Shown: in pieces, positions 25,425 through 26,675 of the stretch
How the letters are laid out: each line of letters begins with the position of its first letter
Position numbering within the stretch: position 1 is the first letter of the stretch
IMG/VR virus record: IMGVR_UViG_3300022602_000352
Coordinates: 1-26,675 of that record
Length of the DNA: 26,675 bases
Source of the DNA: a virus
Reading direction: 5' to 3' (one strand)
The notes under the pieces: model-generated
The model's input: only the letters and a program-made list of their open reading frames with translations
What the model was told of the DNA's origin: nothing
The model's database searches: none
Made by a program: the position numbers and the translations under genes

Positions 25425-26629
25425 TGACATATCTAATCAACAACACCTTAACTAATGCGCAGGTAAACAGTCATAATAGACTACGTATTACCGATTATCA
25501 ATCTATTTGGTTCAATACATTTCAGTTTAGTAAAGAAACAGACAACTGGGACGAAGCTACAGTTACTGGCGGCAGTGCTACATGGAACGGCGCCAACAGT
25601 GGTGTGGACATGGCCACAACTACAGCCAGTGGTGCTAGTATTATTAGACAGACTATACGAGTTATTCCTTACATTCCGGGTCGCCCTGCACAGCTTAATC
25701 AGCAGATCAAGTTGGCAACCCCAATTGCCAACTTGACTCAGCGTGTTGGCTTGTTCGATGAAAATAACGGATTTTTCTTTGAACTAGTAGGCGCCAGCAC
25801 ACTCAATTTTGTAATTAGAACCAGCACCAGCGGCTCAATGCAAGAAACAAGGATAGCCAGATCCAGCTGGAACGGCGACAAGTTAGATGGCACAGGTGCC
25901 AGTGGTATCACTCTTGACTTAACTAAACAACAACTGATCAGTTTCGATTACGAATGGTATGGTGTCGGTGCTGTTACACTAGGGTTTATTATCAACGGTT
26001 CTATCATAAACTGTCATACTTATTATACTGCCAACATACAAACTACTGTTTGGTGTAGCACTCCTTTCCTTCCTATTAGATTAGAACTATTCAATACAGG
26101 TACAACCGCAAGTTCAAGCACAATGCGTCAAGGATCAAACAGCGTTACTTGTGACGGACCATTTAGCCCTAACTTAGGAGCGAACAATAGTTTCGCCACA
26201 CCTACGCCTATTACATTATCGCTTGGTACATACCTACCTATTATCAGTGTTAGACTGCAAAGTACAGCACTCAACGGTGTTTTGAGACCTACCTATCTAA
26301 CCACAGGTGCTACTACTGCCGCAGGTGCAGTCGTAGTGTGTGCATATAGAATTATTAAAAATGGTACGCTAACAGGTCCTTCTTGGACCAATAGTGTAAA
26401 CACAGGTAGCTTTGCACAAACGGATAGTGCTTCTACGGCTATAAGTGGCGGAACAATTATCAAACAGGCAATCGCGCCAGGCACGGCTGAAGATATCAGT
26501 AATATTGCTTTCCAACTAGGTCGTCAAAGTCTAGGAACTGTTAGCGATACTTATACTATCGCTATCGCACAATTATCAACAGGTACACAATACGGTCAAG
26601 CCAGTATGCAGTGGATTGAAAGTAGATAA
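25424..26629 (+). CDS. Fibre-like structural protein, paralogue of the 22091 gene
   Basis: The product has 401 residues. It shares with the 22091 product RLRITDYQSIWFNTFQFSKE-like opening blocks, then IPGRPAQLNQQIKLATPI, QRVGLFDENNGFFFEL, ETRIARSSWNGDKLDGTGAS, ITLDLTKQQLISFDYEWYGV and GFIINGS. The central insertion is missing, so this is probably the basic form of the family. The C-terminal part (LPIISVRLQSTALNGVL … IAIAQLSTGTQYGQASMQWI) is beta-rich. A virion surface fibre or head decoration role is likely. It ends just before a strong terminator. Confidence 0.75.
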   Translation: MTYLINNTLTNAQVNSHNRLRITDYQSIWFNTFQFSKETDNWDEATVTGGSATWNGANSGVDMATTTASGASIIRQTIRVIPYIPGRPAQLNQQIKLATPIANLTQRVGLFDENNGFFFELVGASTLNFVIRTSTSGSMQETRIARSSWNGDKLDGTGASGITLDLTKQQLISFDYEWYGVGAVTLGFIINGSIINCHTYYTANIQTTVWCSTPFLPIRLELFNTGTTASSSTMRQGSNSVTCDGPFSPNLGANNSFATPTPITLSLGTYLPIISVRLQSTALNGVLRPTYLTTGATTAAGAVVVCAYRIIKNGTLTGPSWTNSVNTGSFAQTDSASTAISGGTIIKQAIAPGTAEDISNIAFQLGRQSLGTVSDTYTIAIAQLSTGTQYGQASMQWIESR

Positions 26630-26632
26630 TAA

Positions 26633-26656
26633 AAAAAGGACCCGAAGGTCCTTTTT
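26633..26656 (+). terminator. Strong bidirectional intrinsic terminator
   Basis: A perfect 10-bp stem (AAAAAGGACC / GGTCCTTTTT) with a stable CGAA loop and T run in both directions, 4 nt after the stop of the fibre gene. Confidence 0.92.
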
Positions 26657-26675
26657 GCTTTTATAGTATCAGCCT

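Overview
This is a piece of a large tailed-phage genome, most likely a T4-superfamily myovirus infecting a Gram-negative host. No rRNA, tRNA, CRISPR array, insertion sequence or host housekeeping operon is visible. Evidence for a phage: very dense small ORFs with ATGA-type start/stop overlaps, two murein hydrolases, tail-fibre-like proteins, and T4-late-promoter-like octamers of the form NATAAATA. Evidence for a Gram-negative host: a lipoprotein, an HldD-like (LPS heptose) epimerase, a YqgE/AlgH protein and signal peptides. The 5-aminolevulinate synthase is of the alphaproteobacterial (Shemin) type, so the host, or the donor of that gene, may be an alphaproteobacterium. That host guess is inference only.

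Layout. (1) Positions 1-11,800 are entirely minus strand: about 40 small, mostly unknown genes in tight overlapping runs, read from several near-perfect sigma70-type promoters (TTGACA/T, usually 17 bp, TATAAT). This looks like an early/accessory region. Recognisable members are a 5'(3')-deoxyribonucleotidase-like HAD enzyme, an FkbM methyltransferase, a GIY-YIG nuclease, a SWIM zinc-finger protein and a short P-loop protein. Three small-protein families have expanded here: MNERI...HFGVEE, F...FxLRW and MTLEEL. Several genes of 29-57 codons, including three single-pass membrane proteins, sit in the apparent gaps. (2) At 11,835-11,907 two strong promoters diverge. (3) Positions 11,983-20,817 are plus strand: a ParB-like protein, a GIY-YIG-like protein, an HldD-like epimerase, then probable virion or internal proteins including an M23 endopeptidase and a tail-type lysozyme with the same N-terminal tag. 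YqgE, an HNH nuclease, a DUF454 membrane protein, a secreted NUC1 nuclease, a modular protein with GVAE junctions, a lipoprotein and small proteins follow. (4) Positions 20,801-22,003 are a lone minus-strand hemA. (5) Positions 22,091-26,629 are plus strand: two homologous fibre-like proteins, a small tail-type protein and a zinc metallopeptidase, closed by a strong terminator.

The most interesting signals are connected. Several plus-strand proteins begin with MKxxE(I/L)(I/L)xE, which resembles the T4 capsid-targeting sequence cut by the prohead protease. The modular protein at 18,751-20,016 is divided by (I/V)AE|(A/G/D) sites that resemble the same protease consensus. Several of these genes appear to start from late promoters placed so that transcription would begin at or within 2 nt of the start codon. 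Together these suggest a late-expressed set of packaged, possibly injected, proteins that includes cell-wall hydrolases and a metallopeptidase. Other strong items are the phage hemA, a two-helix structured leader RNA at 5,664-5,769, and the remnant and frameshifted copies of the HFGVEE family.
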